Below, piece by piece: positions 19,383-28,993 of a stretch of DNA of 64,000 nucleotides. The number at the start of each line of letters is the position of its first letter. The stretch's first letter is position 1. Below the pieces are notes generated by a model, which was not told the origin of the DNA, did not search any database, and was given only the letters and a program-made list of their open reading frames with translations. The stretch is from Stieleria neptunia (GTDB lineage: Bacteria; Planctomycetota; Planctomycetia; Pirellulales; Pirellulaceae), in the NCBI RefSeq assembly GCF_007754155.1, contig NZ_CP037423.1, forward strand, positions 1,302,001-1,366,000, read 5' to 3'. The position numbers were made by a program, and so were the translations under genes.

Positions 19383-20615
19383 CTACTGGTTCAACTGCTC
19401 TTCAATGGTCTCACTGTTGGCCCGAGTTCCCAGAGCACCCCACAATCCATAGGGGCTTTGCGAACCTGGGGAAGCGGCACCGGTGCCGTTGAGCCAGACC
19501 ATCGGGGCGCGTGAGTTGCCCGCCTCAACGGAATCGGTCATAAAGATGACTGCTCCGTCGCCCATCAAGACGTGTGCACCACCTTGATGCCGACTCGACG
19601 GTGGGGCAACCAACGTCGTCCCCAACGCATTGTACCGACCACACGCTTCCCGGTTCGGAGGCAGGATGGTGGTGATGCCGGTCATGATCGGGTAGCTACT
19701 TGCCCAGCGGTAACCTCGTGCGAAGTTACGCCGGTTGCGCTGTTGCCACTCAGGCAGCCAGAATCGAGGCCGCTCCGGATCAATGTAGCCATTGTCCTGA
19801 CAGAGCGCGGGGTTGTTCCGCGATGCCGCGAAGCCGAACGGGCCTGAATTTCCACCGTTGTTCGCGACGCCATTGCCGCGAATGTCGCCGTCCTGCAGGT
19901 CAGTGATGATCTCGCCCATCGCAATCGTGTTCGACAAGCCGTCGAGCACATCGCGGAACTTGGCATCTTGGTGCGGCTTGAAAAAACCGCGATGCGCGGC
20001 TTGGGCGTGGCGTGCTCGCCCCGTCGTGATGTTCGTCCGATTGTTGTTGTACGGAGCGACGTGAAGCAGCCAGATCGAGTCGCCGAGATTCGACGCGTAG
20101 TTGGTCCGTCCCAAAGCGGGCAATCCGACTCCGGGATCACTCGGACAACGGTAGGTGGGAATTTCGTTGACCCATGGGATGTACTGAATCCGGTCAGGCG
20201 TCGGTCCCATCGCCGGCCATGGCGGACTCTGGAGCCCACCGTCGGTTCGGGCCTGGTTAGGGTTCGAGATTTGATCCCACAGAGCCTGTTGCTCGATAAA
20301 CGGAGTCATCGCAACCAGGGAGCTCAAACGAAATCGATTGCCGAAGTCCGACGGACGAAACCAAGGTCCCGGCGCAAACGCACCAGTCCACGGCAAAGTC
20401 CCCCCTCCATGTCTCGGAATTTGTTTGAACGCCGAGTGATAGTTGTGAAGCGCAACTCCGAGCTGCTTGAAATTGTTGCTGCAACTCATCCGCCGAGCTG
20501 CTTCGCGGGCGGCTTGAACAGCCGGTAGGAGCAATCCGACAAGAATGCCGATGATTGCGATGACCACAAGAAGTTCCACTAATGTGAAACCTCGATTGCG
20601 CTGTGAGTACTTCAT
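19383..20615 (-). CDS. DUF1559 pilin-like (type II secretion/prepilin-cleaved) protein
   Basis: 410 aa from ATG 20615. Residues 8-30 form a type IV prepilin-like signal with cleavage before Phe ([19 protein letters not shown]) and the family continuation [18 protein letters not shown]. The C-terminal DUF1559 signature is [20 protein letters not shown], and the protein ends in EQLNQ. Very large paralogous families of these proteins are a planctomycete hallmark; they are thought to be surface or envelope proteins, with unknown role. It is followed by the small lipoprotein gene. Confidence 0.93.
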   Translation of the reverse strand: MKYSQRNRGFTLVELLVVIAIIGILVGLLLPAVQAAREAARRMSCSNNFKQLGVALHNYHSAFKQIPRHGGGTLPWTGAFAPGPWFRPSDFGNRFRLSSLVAMTPFIEQQALWDQISNPNQARTDGGLQSPPWPAMGPTPDRIQYIPWVNEIPTYRCPSDPGVGLPALGRTNYASNLGDSIWLLHVAPYNNNRTNITTGRARHAQAAHRGFFKPHQDAKFRDVLDGLSNTIAMGEIITDLQDGDIRGNGVANNGGNSGPFGFAASRNNPALCQDNGYIDPERPRFWLPEWQQRNRRNFARGYRWASSYPIMTGITTILPPNREACGRYNALGTTLVAPPSSRHQGGAHVLMGDGAVIFMTDSVEAGNSRAPMVWLNGTGAASPGSQSPYGLWGALGTRANSETIEEQLNQ

Positions 20616-21064
20616 TCGACTAGCCAACGTGATAAAGAGTGCAAACGAAAAAGATCGCACGCCGCCATCACCGGATACCAAGGTGGCTGCAATCACACGT
20701 CGTGGCATTCATGCAGCTTGATCTCTCGATCACCTCGCAGCGGCGACGGAGCGCCAGCATTCAATATAGCCGTCCCGATTCGGCAAACAACGATTTTTGC
20801 GACGCCACCCGAGCGATTTGCGTCGCCTTGCGGCCGGCATCTGATCCATCAACGTCTGCACGGTGTATCAAACGCCCCTTCGATTGTATCGCTTCGTATC
20901 GTTCTACCTTGATTCGCATCGGCGTGCGAATTGCTCAGCCTTCGGCGGCGTCTTTACGCCGCGCATGACTCAATGCCGCTCGACGTGAGAGAGGGCAAAC
21001 AGGGATTCAGCAACCGTTGGTGTTTCGCCTCGAGCCGTCCAGCTTAGGACGACCGATTTTTCAA
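20616..21064. other. Gene-free upstream region of DUF1559 gene
   Basis: About 450 bp upstream of the DUF1559 start and before the 78-bp tandem array. It should contain the DUF1559 promoter. I see no gene and no strong palindrome. Confidence 0.45.
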
Positions 21065-21376
21065 GTACGACGGCCCTTCCGGGCCGTCGTCCGTTGGACT
21101 CCCGACGACGACCTGGAAAGGACGTCGTACAACGATCCACAAGTACGACGGCGCTTCCGGGCCGTCGTCCGTTGGACTCCCGACGACGACCTGGAAAGGA
21201 CGTTGTACAACGATCCACAAGTACGACGGCCCTTCCGGACCGTCGTCCGCTGGACTCGCCCCGACGACCTGGAAAGGGCGTCGTACGACGATCCGCGAGT
21301 ACGATGGCCCTTCCGGACCGTCGTCCGGAGGGCTCGCCCCGACGACCTGGAAAGGACGTCGTACAACGGTCCGCTG
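21065..21376. repeat. 78-bp tandem array: four 66-bp palindromic cores with 12-bp linkers
   Basis: The unit starts at 21065, 21143, 21221 and 21299, an exact 78-bp period. Each unit has a 66-bp core that begins and ends with gtac (for example 21065-21130), followed by a linker such as aacgatccacaa. The cores contain cggcccttccgggccg-type palindromes. A single inverted copy of the core is at 35712-35777. The array lies just downstream of the stop of the 1-kb PQQ gene. It is not a CRISPR: the linkers are nearly identical, not unique spacers. Confidence 0.9.
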
Positions 21377-21406
21377 ATGCACGTGCCTATCAAAGCTGAC
21401 CGAGCA

Positions 21407-24400
21407 TTACTCGGCGGAAAGGCAGACGACTGATCCATCCTTCAAACAAACGAAGTAGCTGTGGTGGGCGATCGCGATGCCGTCCCAGACCGGCGCGGCT
21501 TCGAAACGCAACTCCTGCAACGGGCGACCGTCGTCGGCGTCCAGCAACCAGGCGATGCCGCCTTTCTCACCGGCGTATGAAGCATTGGTGTCGTCCACCG
21601 AGTAGCCTTTGAGCAGGGGAACCCCGGCGGCCATCACCGTGTTGTCGGCGGCGACAATCGCGTGCCCGGCAAAAGGCGTCGCAGTCGTCCAGCGCTGCTG
21701 CCACGTGCCCATCGCGGGGATCGCCGACTTGTCTTCCTTTTCGTCCATCCCGCCATAGCGTCCCGAATAGACGCTGTAGAGTTCCAACGGATCGAGCCCC
21801 CGCCCACGACCGGGCAGATTGCGTCCGGGCGCGTAACCACGGATTTCATAGAACAGCTTGCCGTCGAAGGCGATCACATCGCCCGCCGGACCAGAGCTGA
21901 ACTTGCCCGTCGCGCCGCCGTAGCGGAGATCCCGATCCACGGTCCAGTAGGTGCGGTGCTGGGGCGATTCGTTCAGAAAGCCGGGAGACGCCATCAGGTG
22001 CAGCGTCTTCACCCTTTCGGTCACGACGGGTTCCAGATCGGGATTGAACGCCTGGTTCCGCATGAACAGCTTGTTGGCCGCACAAGAAAAGATGTCGGCT
22101 TTGCAGCCTTCTAACTGAAACTGGCCTCGCGCCTGGACGGGAAAGCTGCGTGTGTCGTCTTGATACGGTCCCTGCATGATTTTGCCGTGCTTCAACGCGC
22201 CGGTGACCGGATCGAGACCGAACACCGCGATGCCGCCATCCAGGAAGGTGCTGCGTCCGGCGGCAAAGTAAGCGGTGCCATCAAACATCATGATGCTGCC
22301 GTGCACCGGCCAGGCCGATTCCAATCGCCCCGCGTCGCAGATCAATCGTCGCTGGGGCATCCCGTTGAACGTCCACACCAACTGGCCGTCGGAGGCTCGC
22401 AGGCAAGAGACCGATCCGCCGCGGCTGCCGACCAAGATCAAACCGTTGGAATACGTCGGTGGGCTGTCGATGCGCCCGTCGGCGATGAACGTCCAACGGA
22501 TGTCACCGTTCTCGCGATCCAGTGAATAAAGCGTGTAGCCGTCCCGATCGGCGACATACACACTGTCACCGGCGACGACCGGCGCAGTCGGATGCGACCC
22601 GATATCGACGTTCCATTTGGCGGACAACTGTTCCGGAGTCCGCCCCGGCGCGATCCCGCTGCGTGTGTTGGCGTAGCGGTACGTCGGCCAGTCGTCCGCC
22701 GAAGCCGCGGCGCCCTGGCCCGTTCCAAACGCAGGCCCCTTCACCAAACGCGGCTCGATCGTGACGGTGAAGCGGCGGGCGGAATTACCCGATCCGTTGT
22801 AGAAACCGTTCACGCCGGTGGCCATGGTTCCGATCGCGCACTGACAGACATAGGGCCCGTTGTAGAGCATGCCGTTGGCGGGCATCACGGCCAGCCCGCA
22901 AGTCGAACGCGCCCAGGGATTCGGCGTCTCGGCCGTCCCATCGAGCTTCACAAAGTCGCTGCCGCCCGAGGCGCTGTTGAGGTAGAACCGATGCGTGATG
23001 CGATTGCGGTAGCAGCGGTCATGCGACATCGGGCCGGTCATCTCCTGGGCCAACGTGCGAACGACGTCGCCGGTATTGGGATCGCGCCCTTTCAGGTCGC
23101 GGCTCCACACCAATCCGTCGGCGACGAAGATCTCGGTGCTCTTCATGTAGTTCGTACCGGCCGGTGCCGACCAGAGCGTCTTGCCATCGACAAGCCGCTT
23201 CGCGGTCATGGTTTCACCAATGGCGCAAAACACCAACTCATCGGTCAGCACCAACGTGGGATGGATGTTGGCGGAAAACAGGGCCGAATCGCGGGGTTTC
23301 TTGCCGCGCCGGAGCGCCCGCCCCGCAGCCTTGGTCACCGGTGGCGCGGTCTTGATCGGAATCGGCTCCGTCCACAGCACCTCCCCGCTGGTCGTGTCCA
23401 GACAGCTCACTCCGCCGGTGCTGTGATAGACCACGCGGGCACCTTTCACCGCGAAGGTGCCACCGGTGTACTCGTCCGCCATCGCCCGACTCCACCGCAC
23501 GGCGCCGTCCTTTAAATCAACGGCACAAAGCTCCGCACGACCATCGGCCGCCTCCGCTCCGGGAAGCTTGTACGGCGTTCCCTTGATCACATAAAGTGTC
23601 TTGCCGTCGATGACGAACTCCGCAGCCCCCTTCGTGTGCCGATAAACCCTTCTCTGAGCACCGGTGCGGATCGCCAACGCCGTGACGGGATCGCCGAAAC
23701 CGGAACAGACGTAGACCGTTTTGCCGACCGCCGCCAGGCAGCGCTGCTGCTGGGTCGGAATCGATTTGATGCTGCCGGTCTGCCACCGGCTCCATTGCTC
23801 CATCGGTCGTTTCCACAATTCGATGCCGTTGAATCCGTCGCGGGCGACCAGTTGGTAATCGACCGGCGCGTTGATGTCTTCGGTCGTCGCCCGATCCTCG
23901 ATGGTCAGCAACACGCCATCGGCAGAGACCATGTTGGTCAACGAGGGCGACAGCGACTTGGAACGTCCGTATTCCGGCGTGTCGTGCCAGCGGAGTCGCT
24001 GGGGCGGGCCGACGTCATCCAGCGAAACGCCGTTGTTGTCCGCGCCGTGCAGGAACTGATTCCACTGGTCCAGACCGTCGGGAATCGGCTTGGCCCGCTT
24101 CTTCCAGCCATCCGCCGCTTCCACTACCAAACGACCGCCGGGAACGAGCACCCGCATCAACTCCTCCTCCGGCACCTCGGACGAAGCCTTGGACAGCACC
24201 AGATTCACCAAACCGTCGACGTAGGGCAGGTCGCGCCCGTTGTAGCGTTCACAGGAAACCTTTCCGTAAAGCCCCGCCCGCTGAATCGTCTGCCGCGCCG
24301 CCGCGACGCGGTCCGCATCTCGCATCAACGCATGAATGACGAACGGTCCCTCGGTCGCCAGATCCGCGATGGACTCTCCGTCCTCAAAATCAATCGCGAC

Positions 24401-24532
24401 GACGATCCCGCCACTGAATTTGAATTGTTCGACGAAACCCTCTTCCGCATCCAGCCTTGCCGGCAACAGACCGATGATGGAGAGCACTGCGGCGATCAGT
24501 CCGATGAGTGATCGATCGATTTTCATTCGCAT
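21407..24532 (-). CDS. Exported methyltransferase-like / PQQ beta-propeller fusion protein
   Basis: About 1041 aa from ATG 24532 (a second ATG lies 6 bp on). A Sec signal is present (RSLIGLIAAVLSIIGLLPARL). Residues ~40-160 resemble a class I methyltransferase fold (VVAIDFEDGESIADLATEG, then VNLVLSKASSEVPEEELMRVLVPGGRLVVEA) but without a clear GxGxG loop. The remaining ~850 residues form PQQ/BamB-like propeller blades with W motifs (GDSVYVADRDGYTLYSLDRE, NGDIRWTFIADG, GQLVWTFNG). Planctomycetes encode several such fusions. It may be a sugar or alcohol dehydrogenase-like enzyme or only a binding scaffold; the methyltransferase-like part may be inactive. Neighbours give no pathway. Confidence 0.85.
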   Translation of the reverse strand: MRMKIDRSLIGLIAAVLSIIGLLPARLDAEEGFVEQFKFSGGIVVAIDFEDGESIADLATEGPFVIHALMRDADRVAAARQTIQRAGLYGKVSCERYNGRDLPYVDGLVNLVLSKASSEVPEEELMRVLVPGGRLVVEAADGWKKRAKPIPDGLDQWNQFLHGADNNGVSLDDVGPPQRLRWHDTPEYGRSKSLSPSLTNMVSADGVLLTIEDRATTEDINAPVDYQLVARDGFNGIELWKRPMEQWSRWQTGSIKSIPTQQQRCLAAVGKTVYVCSGFGDPVTALAIRTGAQRRVYRHTKGAAEFVIDGKTLYVIKGTPYKLPGAEAADGRAELCAVDLKDGAVRWSRAMADEYTGGTFAVKGARVVYHSTGGVSCLDTTSGEVLWTEPIPIKTAPPVTKAAGRALRRGKKPRDSALFSANIHPTLVLTDELVFCAIGETMTAKRLVDGKTLWSAPAGTNYMKSTEIFVADGLVWSRDLKGRDPNTGDVVRTLAQEMTGPMSHDRCYRNRITHRFYLNSASGGSDFVKLDGTAETPNPWARSTCGLAVMPANGMLYNGPYVCQCAIGTMATGVNGFYNGSGNSARRFTVTIEPRLVKGPAFGTGQGAAASADDWPTYRYANTRSGIAPGRTPEQLSAKWNVDIGSHPTAPVVAGDSVYVADRDGYTLYSLDRENGDIRWTFIADGRIDSPPTYSNGLILVGSRGGSVSCLRASDGQLVWTFNGMPQRRLICDAGRLESAWPVHGSIMMFDGTAYFAAGRSTFLDGGIAVFGLDPVTGALKHGKIMQGPYQDDTRSFPVQARGQFQLEGCKADIFSCAANKLFMRNQAFNPDLEPVVTERVKTLHLMASPGFLNESPQHRTYWTVDRDLRYGGATGKFSSGPAGDVIAFDGKLFYEIRGYAPGRNLPGRGRGLDPLELYSVYSGRYGGMDEKEDKSAIPAMGTWQQRWTTATPFAGHAIVAADNTVMAAGVPLLKGYSVDDTNASYAGEKGGIAWLLDADDGRPLQELRFEAAPVWDGIAIAHHSYFVCLKDGSVVCLSAE

Positions 24533-24659
24533 GGTGGCTGCGTCCAGTTCCAGGGCTTCGTTGTTTCGATTCTCAAGGCCGTGCTGCTTGCCATTGAGTA
24601 TCATCGAAGGCAATGCCCCCAACAAGACTGTGCCGCACCCATGTTGACGTTGCCACGCC

Positions 24660-25088
24660 CTAAAAGTGAACCCGACTGCGAGTCAATCGCACGTTGACGC
24701 TGAGCAATCGAGAGGTCCTCCAGTCTCGGACCCACAATTGCACCCAGCCGCTGTGCGTCGACTGCAAGGCCACGTTCAGCGGGTAGTGCATGCTGATACG
24801 GCGGCCATTGACCGCCAAGATTCGGTCTCCGACTTCCAGTCCAACGTTCCAGGCGGCGGTCCCGGGATAAACCTGGGTCAAGTACAACCCACCTGGCGTG
24901 AAGTTCCCGTAGACGCCCAAGTACCAGCCACCGAAGTGATGGTGATGGGGATGCTTCGGTTCGACAAAGCCACCAAAATCATTCGCTTCCACCGCCGGCT
25001 GTGCTTGAAGCCTCTCCGAAACACCGGCGACAAACGCTGCGAACACGAACACAGAGAACGCGCTGATCGCGAATCGACGCCCTAACAT
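24660..25088 (-). CDS. Small exported PDZ-domain protein
   Basis: 142 aa from ATG 25088, which starts a Sec signal (RFAISAFSVFVFAAFVAGVS). A His-rich spacer (HPHHHH) follows, then a single PDZ domain: YLGVYGNFTPGGLYLTQVYP, GTAAWNVGLEVGDRILAVNG and LNVALQSTHSGWVQLWVRD. No protease domain is present. Small standalone PDZ proteins like this are common in planctomycetes and probably act as adaptors in the periplasm. The His cluster could bind metal. Confidence 0.85.
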   Translation of the reverse strand: MLGRRFAISAFSVFVFAAFVAGVSERLQAQPAVEANDFGGFVEPKHPHHHHFGGWYLGVYGNFTPGGLYLTQVYPGTAAWNVGLEVGDRILAVNGRRISMHYPLNVALQSTHSGWVQLWVRDWRTSRLLSVNVRLTRSRVHF

Positions 25089-25268
25089 TGACCTCTCTCC
25101 TTGTTTGCTGGAAATGAGCAGAATCGGCAGCTGCCTGTTTGCTCGGTGTTGGTTTTGCATGTCTGATGGGACGCAGATCGCTCCCGATCACGATTGGCCA
25201 GATGGAATCGCAACTGTCACGATCCCATTTCGAGCCGTCCGGTTGCTGCGCAAAAACACCTCCAAAGA

Positions 25269-25336
25269 CCGGAGGGCTCGCGCCCTGCCGCTAACCATCG
25301 TCTCAGCGTGTTAGCGGAACGGCGCGAGCCGTCCGG
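25269..25336. repeat. REP-like long palindrome between divergent genes
   Basis: Arms 25269-25295 (ccggagggctcgcgccctgc onward) and 25310-25336 pair at 24 of 27 positions around a 14-nt loop. It lies in the divergent gap between the PDZ and sigma-factor genes. A partial relative is near 16878. Confidence 0.65.
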
Positions 25337-25437
25337 TTTCCGCCGGCCAGCCGATGCGTGACAATTGCAATCAGACCGTTGGCCCAGACCTGCTCGGCTG
25401 GATTGAATGCGACGGCCCCCTGGCAAAGCCCGATCTG

Positions 25438-26004
25438 ATGACCGAAGTGACAAAGCTGCTATCGAAGATTCGCGATGGGGACGGCGCGGCCGCCGACCAG
25501 CTGCTGCCGCTGGTCTATGACGAACTCCGCAAGCTGGCCGCGTTGAAGATGTCGCTGGAACATCCGGGCCAGACGATCCAGGCCACGGCGTTGGTCCACG
25601 AGGCGTACCTGCGGCTGGTCGACGGCAACGGTGACCGCAACTGGGACAGCCGGGGGCATTTCTTTGCGGCCGCCGCGACCGCCATGCGACGCATCCTGGT
25701 TGACAACGCCCGACGCAAAAAAAGAGTCAAACACGGTGGTGACTTTCGGCGACTGGAAGCGGATAATGTAGAGTTGGCCGCGCCGGAAATTCGCGAGGAT
25801 TTGGTCGCGTTGGACCTGGCCCTCGATCGCCTGAAATCCATCGATCCCGCCGCGGTGGAACTCGTTCAGTTGCGTTACTTCGCAGGTCTCTCGATCGCCG
25901 AGGCCGCCTCGGTACTCAGTCTTTCACCTCGTTCGGCAGACAGACTCTGGGCCTACGGACGAGCATGGTTGCGGACGGAATTGTCCGATCCGGAGGAGAG
26001 GTAG
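25438..26004 (+). CDS. ECF-type RNA polymerase sigma factor (planctomycete X6-like group)
   Basis: 188 aa from ATG 25438 (MTEVTKLLSKIRDGDGAAAD). Region 2 shows LLPLVYDELRKLAALKMSLE and TIQATALVHEAYLRLVDGNG, the motif block of the planctomycete ECF subgroup often found beside protein kinases. Region 4 is SIDPAAVELVQLRYFAGLSI, then AEAASVLSLSPRSADRLWAY. The frame is open further upstream to 25354, but that part lacks family similarity. The next gene is a Ser/Thr kinase 92 bp downstream on the same strand, so the two probably form a signalling pair. Confidence 0.93.
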   Translation: MTEVTKLLSKIRDGDGAAADQLLPLVYDELRKLAALKMSLEHPGQTIQATALVHEAYLRLVDGNGDRNWDSRGHFFAAAATAMRRILVDNARRKKRVKHGGDFRRLEADNVELAAPEIREDLVALDLALDRLKSIDPAAVELVQLRYFAGLSIAEAASVLSLSPRSADRLWAYGRAWLRTELSDPEER

Positions 26005-26096
26005 GAAAAAACAAAAAAAGTTTGGCGTGCATCCCGTCACCGCGACGCATTGAATTCAGAACGTCCCCGATCCTACTGTCACTGAAGGGCTGGCCG

Positions 26097-28403
26097 ATGA
26101 ATGAACGCGAACTTTTTCTTTCCGCGCTGGAGCTTTCCGACGCGGTCGCCCGGCAGTCCTATCTCCGATCCGCGTGTGGCGAGGATCTGGAATTGATGCG
26201 CCGCGTCGAAACGCTGCTGGACGCTCACGAACGAACCGGTGAGTTTCTCGACGCACCGGTTCCGGAACAGCTGGCCGCTGCCCAAGCGAACTCCCAGCCG
26301 ACTGCCCAGGCCGGCGCAACCGGTTTGGGTAACGCACGTCCGATGCCGCGCCCCGCGAATCAGGATGCGACCACCGACGAATGCCCCACCGCTGCCGATG
26401 CCGGGTCTGACGCCACGGAGTTTTTCGCGGCGTGTCCACCCAACTGGCTTCAACCCACGTCCCGCGCCGATTCCCTCGGTCGACTGGGCCAATACGAGAT
26501 TCTGGAGGTCGTCGGGCAAGGAGCCTTTGGGACGGTGCTGAAGGCATTTGACACGAAACTGCAGCGCGTGGTGGCGATCAAGGTGCTCAATCCCGAACTC
26601 GCGGTGATGTCGCCGGCGCGGAAACGCTTTCTTCGCGAGGCACGGGCGGCGGCAGCGATTCGGCACGAGAATGTCGTCAGTATTCATGCCGTCGAAGAGA
26701 GCCCGCTGCCGCACTTGGTCATGGAGTACATCCCCGGCGAAACGTTGCAGCATCGGCTGGACCATCACGGCCCGCTGCCGGTCGGTGACGTGCTGCGGCT
26801 GGGCAAGCAGATCGCCGACGGACTCGCCGCGGCCCATGCCGGCCAGCTGATTCATCGTGACGTGAAACCGGCCAACATCCTGCTGGAAACCGGTGTCGAT
26901 GACCACGTAAAAATCACCGATTTCGGGCTGGCCCGTACCGCCAACGATGCCAGTTTGACGCAGAGCGGTACGATTGCCGGCACACCTTCCTACATGGCCC
27001 CGGAACAAGCGCTCGGTCTAAAATTGGACCAGCGGGCAGACCTGTTTAGCCTGGGCAGCGTCCTATACCAGATGCTGACCGGACGCCCACCGTTTCGCGC
27101 CGCCAGCGCGCTCGCGATTCTGAAACGGGTGACCGAAGACGTCCCGCGACCGATGCAGGAAATCATTCCGGACATCCCCGACTGGTTGTGCCAAATCGTC
27201 GGGCGACTTCATGAAAAGCAACCGGAGAATCGATTCGCCTCGGCGCGGGAAGTCGGCGACCTGCTGGCACGCTGCCTGGTCGAACTGCAAGCCTCCGGAA
27301 ACGTGGTGGCCATGGCCCCGGTCGACAAGCGGTTGCAGCCGTTCAAGAAAACGTCCGCTCCGCGTCGATCGGGACCCGTCACCAAGTTGGCCGTCGCAAC
27401 CGCAGGCATGCTGGTCCTTGCCGCAACCGTCTATCTGATGCCGGTCCTCCGTTTGATGTGGCAGGGACAGGCCAGTGTCGACTGCCTGAATCGTTCCGGA
27501 GAGACCACGGTCGAATTCTACGCCGACGGGCAACTCGTCGACACACAGATCGGGTACGGCGAAGTCGACTTGCCGGCGGGCAGCTATGAACTGCGCGTGC
27601 ACCACCCCGATTCAACGCTGCGGATCTACGACGTGGCCCTGATCCGCCTTGACTGGCTGCACCGATCACATCAGGTCAACTTGACTTCGCCACCGCAGAA
27701 TCTGCGGCTGCGGGCCGGCGATCGTGTGAAGTTCCTGGTGTCCTATGTCGAACAAGAGACGACCGCGCCGCCTGCGACCGACGCCGGTGTGGAGGATCGT
27801 TCGCTATTGGCAGGTGGCGACCAGCTGTTGACGGACGATTGGATTCCTCTGTTCAACGGCGCAGACCTGTCGGGATGGGAGCCGCATCCTGACGAACTCG
27901 GCAGCTGGCACGTCGAGAACGGTCTGCTGACCGCTTCCGGAAATCCCGGCTACCTGTTCTCGACCCGCGATGATTTCACCGACTTTCATCTGCGCTGCGA
28001 AGTCCGAATCAACGCCGGGGGCGACGCGGGAATCATTGCCCGATCGCCGTTTCAGCGCCCCACCAAAAACGGATTGCCGGGCTACGAAGCACAGTTGCAG
28101 GCCGGCACCGTGTTGGCGGCCGGCTGGCAAACCGGTGCCATCGCGGTCAGTCGGCACGACCGTGGCTGGAGCATCCTGGAACCCTCCAGTCTGGCGATCG
28201 CGCCCGACACCTGGGTCACGTTGGAGTTCATCGTGATCGGCAACCGCATCGAGACCCGGCTATCGGGACAGAGGATTGCCACCCATGTTGATGCGCAGCA
28301 CCTGTTCGCCCGTGGTCGAATTGCACTACAGCATTCCGCCAGCAGCACTCGGGTCCAATTTCGCCGCGTCGAAGTCCAGCTGCCCGCCAAGTCCCCACAA
28401 TAG
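26097..28403 (+). CDS. Membrane Ser/Thr protein kinase fused to a DUF1080 (LamG-like) domain
   Basis: 768 aa from ATG 26097. The first ~60 residues are the helical segment typical of planctomycete kinases (RVETLLDAHERTGEFLDAPV). The kinase domain spans about residues 132-400: Gly-rich loop GQGAFG (140-145), VAIK lysine (162), HRDVKPAN (253 on), DFGLAR (275 on), APEQ. All catalytic residues are present. One membrane helix follows near residues 430-454, so the kinase faces the cytoplasm. The C-terminal domain (about 579-768, WIPLFNGADLSGWEPHPDEL) is DUF1080/3-keto-disaccharide-hydrolase-like and should be outside. It may therefore sense a carbohydrate and signal inward, acting with the ECF sigma factor upstream. 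The sensor role is inferred. Confidence 0.92.
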   Translation: MNERELFLSALELSDAVARQSYLRSACGEDLELMRRVETLLDAHERTGEFLDAPVPEQLAAAQANSQPTAQAGATGLGNARPMPRPANQDATTDECPTAADAGSDATEFFAACPPNWLQPTSRADSLGRLGQYEILEVVGQGAFGTVLKAFDTKLQRVVAIKVLNPELAVMSPARKRFLREARAAAAIRHENVVSIHAVEESPLPHLVMEYIPGETLQHRLDHHGPLPVGDVLRLGKQIADGLAAAHAGQLIHRDVKPANILLETGVDDHVKITDFGLARTANDASLTQSGTIAGTPSYMAPEQALGLKLDQRADLFSLGSVLYQMLTGRPPFRAASALAILKRVTEDVPRPMQEIIPDIPDWLCQIVGRLHEKQPENRFASAREVGDLLARCLVELQASGNVVAMAPVDKRLQPFKKTSAPRRSGPVTKLAVATAGMLVLAATVYLMPVLRLMWQGQASVDCLNRSGETTVEFYADGQLVDTQIGYGEVDLPAGSYELRVHHPDSTLRIYDVALIRLDWLHRSHQVNLTSPPQNLRLRAGDRVKFLVSYVEQETTAPPATDAGVEDRSLLAGGDQLLTDDWIPLFNGADLSGWEPHPDELGSWHVENGLLTASGNPGYLFSTRDDFTDFHLRCEVRINAGGDAGIIARSPFQRPTKNGLPGYEAQLQAGTVLAAGWQTGAIAVSRHDRGWSILEPSSLAIAPDTWVTLEFIVIGNRIETRLSGQRIATHVDAQHLFARGRIALQHSASSTRVQFRRVEVQLPAKSPQ

Positions 28404-28635
28404 GTTCACGCAGGTGTCCATCCTGAAAGCATCGTCCAGACTAAGGCCAACGAACGAACGGTCCGCATCTCGTGCGAAAGACGAGTTCGTCTAGGATCTA
28501 CCCACAGATTCGGCGGAAGACCCCAAATTGATCGTGCAAAGTGCGCAGCGGTGTCCGCCACCGCCGCGCGCAAGGGAATTGCCCAACATGCGGCGGTTGG
28601 TCCAACCGAAGCGGCGAAGGGTCCCGCGATCGATA

Positions 28636-28685
28636 GGACCAATAGGACAGATGCGACCTATAAGTCCTATGTGTCCTATTGGTCC
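28636..28685. repeat. Intergenic palindrome (ggaccaataggaca arms)
   Basis: Perfect 14-bp arms at 28636-28649 and 28672-28685, in the 28404-28993 gap between the convergent kinase and SigZ-like genes. The loop contains a further half copy (agtcctat). Confidence 0.7.
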
Positions 28686-28719
28686 CATTGCACGATTGTT
28701 ACCCCATCCTCGGAGCAAA

Positions 28720-28780
28720 GGCAAAACAATGGGGGCAAAACAATTTTAGGCCGTGATCGTTTTGCCCCCATCGTCTTGCC
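28720..28780. repeat. Palindrome P3 (GGCAAAACAATGGGGGCAAAA family), downstream of SigZ-like gene
   Basis: Arms 28720-28745 and 28755-28780 are imperfect complements with a C-run/G-run centre. It shares its core sequence with the perfect palindrome at 29896-29956; the two bracket the SigZ/Cys-rich cassette. It may act as a transcription terminator. 28781-28993 contains nothing else I recognise. Confidence 0.7.
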
Positions 28781-28993
28781 CATCGTTCGTTGTCCAGTCG
28801 AGCAACAAAGACTGACAACTGAGGGCGCATCGGTTGCATCGACCGCTCGGAGTTTGCGAAAAAGCTTCGTCGCAGTTTGCCCTGAACTTCGGACTGTTTT
28901 GGAGGAAACGTGCAGCGGATCGGCTGCGGAAATTATTCCCGAGCGTGACCGGAGGTCCAGCAGGAAGCCCATTGACGGGCCAGCTTGATGCCG

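Noticed and set aside
21065..21376. CRISPR array
   Set aside because: The linkers between repeats are only 12 bp and nearly identical; there are no unique spacers and no cas genes.
21017..21433. Several overlapping open frames through the tandem array
   Set aside because: They arise on both strands from the 78-bp period (a multiple of 3) and encode only repeated peptide; no ribosome site or family match.
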